Assembly: GCF_036785885.1 (NCBI RefSeq)
Contig: NC_092317.1
Location: forward strand, 746,501-810,500
DNA: 64,000 bases
Source: Coffea arabica
Lineage: Eukaryota; Streptophyta; Magnoliopsida; Gentianales; Rubiaceae
Reading direction: 5' to 3'
Within the stretch, counting starts at the first letter, position 1; each line of letters opens with the position of its first letter. The translations under genes were made by a program, and so were the position numbers. The notes under the pieces are model-generated. The model saw only the letters and a program-made list of their open reading frames with translations, was not told the origin of the DNA and searched no databases. This document shows positions 61,301 through 64,000 of this stretch, in pieces.

Positions 61301-64000
61301 ATTTGAAGTTATAGACAGAGTTCCAGATATTGATCCCTATAGTGCTGAGGGGAAGAGGCTTTCCAACCCACGAGGGAAGATAGAGTTCAAGGGTGTTACC
61401 TTTGCCTACCCTTCTCGCCCTACAATCCAGATTCTCCAGTCTCTCAACTTGGTTATTCCAGCTTCAAAGACTTCGGCATTAGTTGGTACCAGTGGAGGCG
61501 GCAAGTCAACAATTTTTGCTCTCATAGAGAGATTTTATGATCCTACCCAAGGTTGGTCTGTTATAAATACTTGTTTCTTTCTATAACAAAGAAAAAGGTT
61601 TACACTCAGTGATAAGCGATCACAAATGAAGGTTCTTGGTTTTGGTGTACAGAAAAAAATTGGTAACTTTGCTGTAATTTGACAGGTATTGTTACCCTTG
61701 ATGGTAACGATTTGAGGACATTACAAGTTAAATGGTTGAGAAGTCAGATTGGTATGGTTGGTCAGGAACCAGTTCTTTTCTCAACAACCATACTAGAAAA
61801 CGTGATGATGGGAAAGGAGAATGCCACCAAGAAAGAGGCAATTAAAGCCTGCATTGCTGCAAATGCTCACAGTTTCATCTCTGGACTTCCACAAGGCTAT
61901 GAAACCATGGTAAAATGTTTTGATTTTTTTACATATCCAATTAGGCCAATTTATATAGGAGCAAATGTTACATCTACAACAATATATTTTGCCCTCTTCA
62001 GATTCTAATCCCACCCTCATGGGCAGGTAGGAGATCGGGGAACCTTACTGTCTGGTGGTCAGAAGCAGCGTATTGCCCTTGCTCGAGCAATGATCAAGGA
62101 CCCTAAGATCCTTCTCCTAGATGAGCCTACAAGTGCGCTAGATCCTGAATCTGAGACAGTGGTTCAAAAAGCCATAGATAAAATTTCAATGGGTAGAACC
62201 ACCATTGTCATTGCTCATAGGCTAGCAACAATCAAACATGCGGATGCCATAGTTGTGCTTGATAGAGGTTCTGTTGTGGAGATTGGAAATCATCATGAAC
62301 TCATGGAAAATTCTGGATCCTACTATAACCTGGTTAAGCTTGCTTTGGAAGCTGTCTCAAAACCAACGTTGCAACAATCCGATATTGCAATTGGTTTCCA
62401 TACCAAATTGAATCAGGATCCCTCACAAGCAGAGAATGTATATGAGATATCAAGATCAAAGTACTTGAAATCCAATCAAGATGTGGGCCAAGTTGAAGAG
62501 GCAGAAGATAAACAATCCGAGTTGAGGAAATATAAACTTTCAGAGGTATGGAATCTACAGAAACCAGAACTCATGATACTGTTATTGGGGCTTCTTTTGG
62601 GTATGCATGCAGGTGCTATTCTATCAGTCTTTCCCCTGGTTCTTGGCCAAGCACTTAATGTCTACTTTGATCCAAACACCAAAAATTTGAAAAGAGAAAT
62701 TAGAAAGCTCTGCTTGATTCTGGTTGGACTTGGCTTTGGGTGTATAGGATTCATGACAGGCCAACAAGGTCTCTGTGGTTGGGCTGGTACCAAACTCACA
62801 AAGAGAGTCAGAGATTTCTTGTTCAGAGCTATACTAAAACAAGAACCTGGCTGGTTTGACATTAATGAGAATTCCACTGGGATACTTGTGTCAAGGCTCT
62901 CAAGTGATTGTGTTAGTTTCCGATCAATTTTGGGCGATAAGATTTCAGTGCTGTTAATGGGGTTGAGTTCTGCAGCAGTTGGCCTCGGTTTTTCATTTTT
63001 TCTTGAATGGAGATTGACTCTCTTGGCCGCTGCTCTTACACCATTCACTCTTGGTGCAAGCTATTTCAGCTTGATAATTAATGTTGGACCAAAACTAGAT
63101 AATAGTTCTTATGCCAAAGCTAGCAATATTGCTGCAGATGCTGTGTCCAATATCAGAACAGTGGCCACTTTCTCAACTCATGAACGCATAGTTCAATCTT
63201 TTGATCAAGCTTTGTCTAAGCCAAAAAAATTATCAGTCAAAAGAACACAAATTCTTGGTTTAGCTCTTGGGTTTTCTCAAGGTGCTATGTATGGAGCTTA
63301 TACCTTAACTTTATTCTTTGGTGCTTATCTTGTGAAAGAAGGCTATACCAACTTCGGGGATGTGTACAAGATTTTTCTGATACTTGTTTTGAGTTCATTT
63401 TCAGTAGGACAACTTGCAGGACTTGCACCGGACACTTACTTGGCCCCAACTGCAGTTCCAGCTGTTCTTAATATACTAAGTCGTAGGCCATTAATACAAG
63501 ATGAAAGCCAGAAAGGCAGCAAGATAGAAATGTTGAAGCCATTTGATGTTGAGTTCAGAATGGTGACATTTGCATACCCTTCTAGGCCTGATGTGATCGT
63601 GTTGAGAGATTTTGGTCTGAAGATAAAAGGTGGGACAATGGTTGCTTTGGTTGGAGGAAGTGGATCTGGAAAATCAACAGTAATATGGATGGTCCAGAGG
63701 TTTTATGATCCAATTCGGGGGAAGATTTTGATGGGAGGGGTTAATCTTAGGGAGCTTGACTTGAAATGGTTGAGAAGGCAGACGGCATTAGTTGGTCAAG
63801 AGCCTGCCTTATTTGCTGGAAGCATAAGAGAGAATATTGCATTTGGCAATCCTAACGCTTCATGGGCCGAAATTGAAGATGCTGCCAAGGAAGCTTACAT
63901 TCACAAATTCATCAGTGGCCTTCCTGAAGGCTACGAGACAGAGGTATGTCTACTATTATATGACCTCTCTTACACTAAACCGAAACACTTTAGAAAGTGA
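58320..64000 (+). CDS. ABCB: full-size ABC transporter, subfamily B (P-glycoprotein type), 3' end beyond the window
   Basis: Eight exons join in phase: 58320-59618, 59888-59942, 60031-60206, 60524-60688, 60779-61074, 61235-61551, 61686-61909 and 62027-63943 (then GTATGT), giving 1483 codons so far. Residues 1-368 are a low-complexity, His/Ser/Asp-rich extension. TM1 follows at about 383-409 ([16 protein letters not shown]), then the first membrane domain. NBD1 has Walker [10 protein letters not shown] (about 748-756), Q-loop [10 protein letters not shown], signature LSGGQKQR (about 852), Walker B ILLLDEP and H-loop [12 protein letters not shown]. The second membrane domain and NBD2 Walker [10 protein letters not shown] (about 1387) follow; the NBD2 signature lies past the window. 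Plant ABCB pumps export auxin, other organic anions or xenobiotics at the plasma membrane; the substrate cannot be told from sequence. The start ATG at 58320 gives the whole extension in the same exon as TM1. Confidence 0.9.

Noticed and set aside
1-64000. CRISPR arrays, bacterial operons, plastid or mitochondrial inserts, rRNA genes
   Set aside because: No regularly spaced repeats, operon-like gene packing, organelle gene motifs or rRNA motifs were seen. The window is a plant nuclear region.

Overview
The window is nuclear DNA from a flowering plant, most likely a eudicot. The genes have many introns with GT/AG borders, intergenic DNA is AT-rich, and the transposon families (Tourist-like MITEs, PIF/Harbinger, hAT, MULE-like, tRNA-derived SINEs) are typical of plants. 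I cannot name the species from the sequence.

Six host genes can be followed exon by exon, all on the + strand: a CIA30-type complex I assembly factor (3432-6015), a J-domain protein (10477-12879), a dormancy/auxin-associated DRM1/ARP protein (18969-19502), an intronless SIP1-clade trihelix transcription factor (32950-34137), a CIP7-like COP1-interacting protein of ten coding exons (44812-55446), and a full-size ABCB transporter cut by the window end (58320 onward). All joins stay in phase. A broken SAUR lies on the - strand at 1100-1422. The genes are functionally unrelated and form no pathway or cluster.

The spaces between genes hold layered transposons. The centre (21.2-29.9 kb) has two members of one PIF/Harbinger family in opposite orientation. 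Copy B (25057-29909, TSD TTA) has a complete three-exon transposase with a DDE triad and also carries the last exons of a NOP2/SUN RNA cytosine methyltransferase gene, apparently captured from the host. Copy A (21258-24767, TSD TTT) has lost about 1 kb, including two catalytic residues, and sits inside an older SINE whose 16-bp target duplications now lie 3.7 kb apart. A second nest at 38.3-39.7 kb is a MULE-like element (9-bp TSD) containing an hAT MITE (8-bp TSD). There are also a SINE with an 18-bp TSD, two 147-bp Tourist-like MITEs with TTA duplications, and a foldback element of about 1.05 kb built from long pyrimidine and purine tracts.

The strongest candidates for something undescribed are the Harbinger copy that combines an intact transposase with a captured methyltransferase fragment, the ABCB protein with an N-terminal extension of about 370 residues, and the foldback element. 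Exon borders and family assignments were made by reading the sequence; no database search was run.
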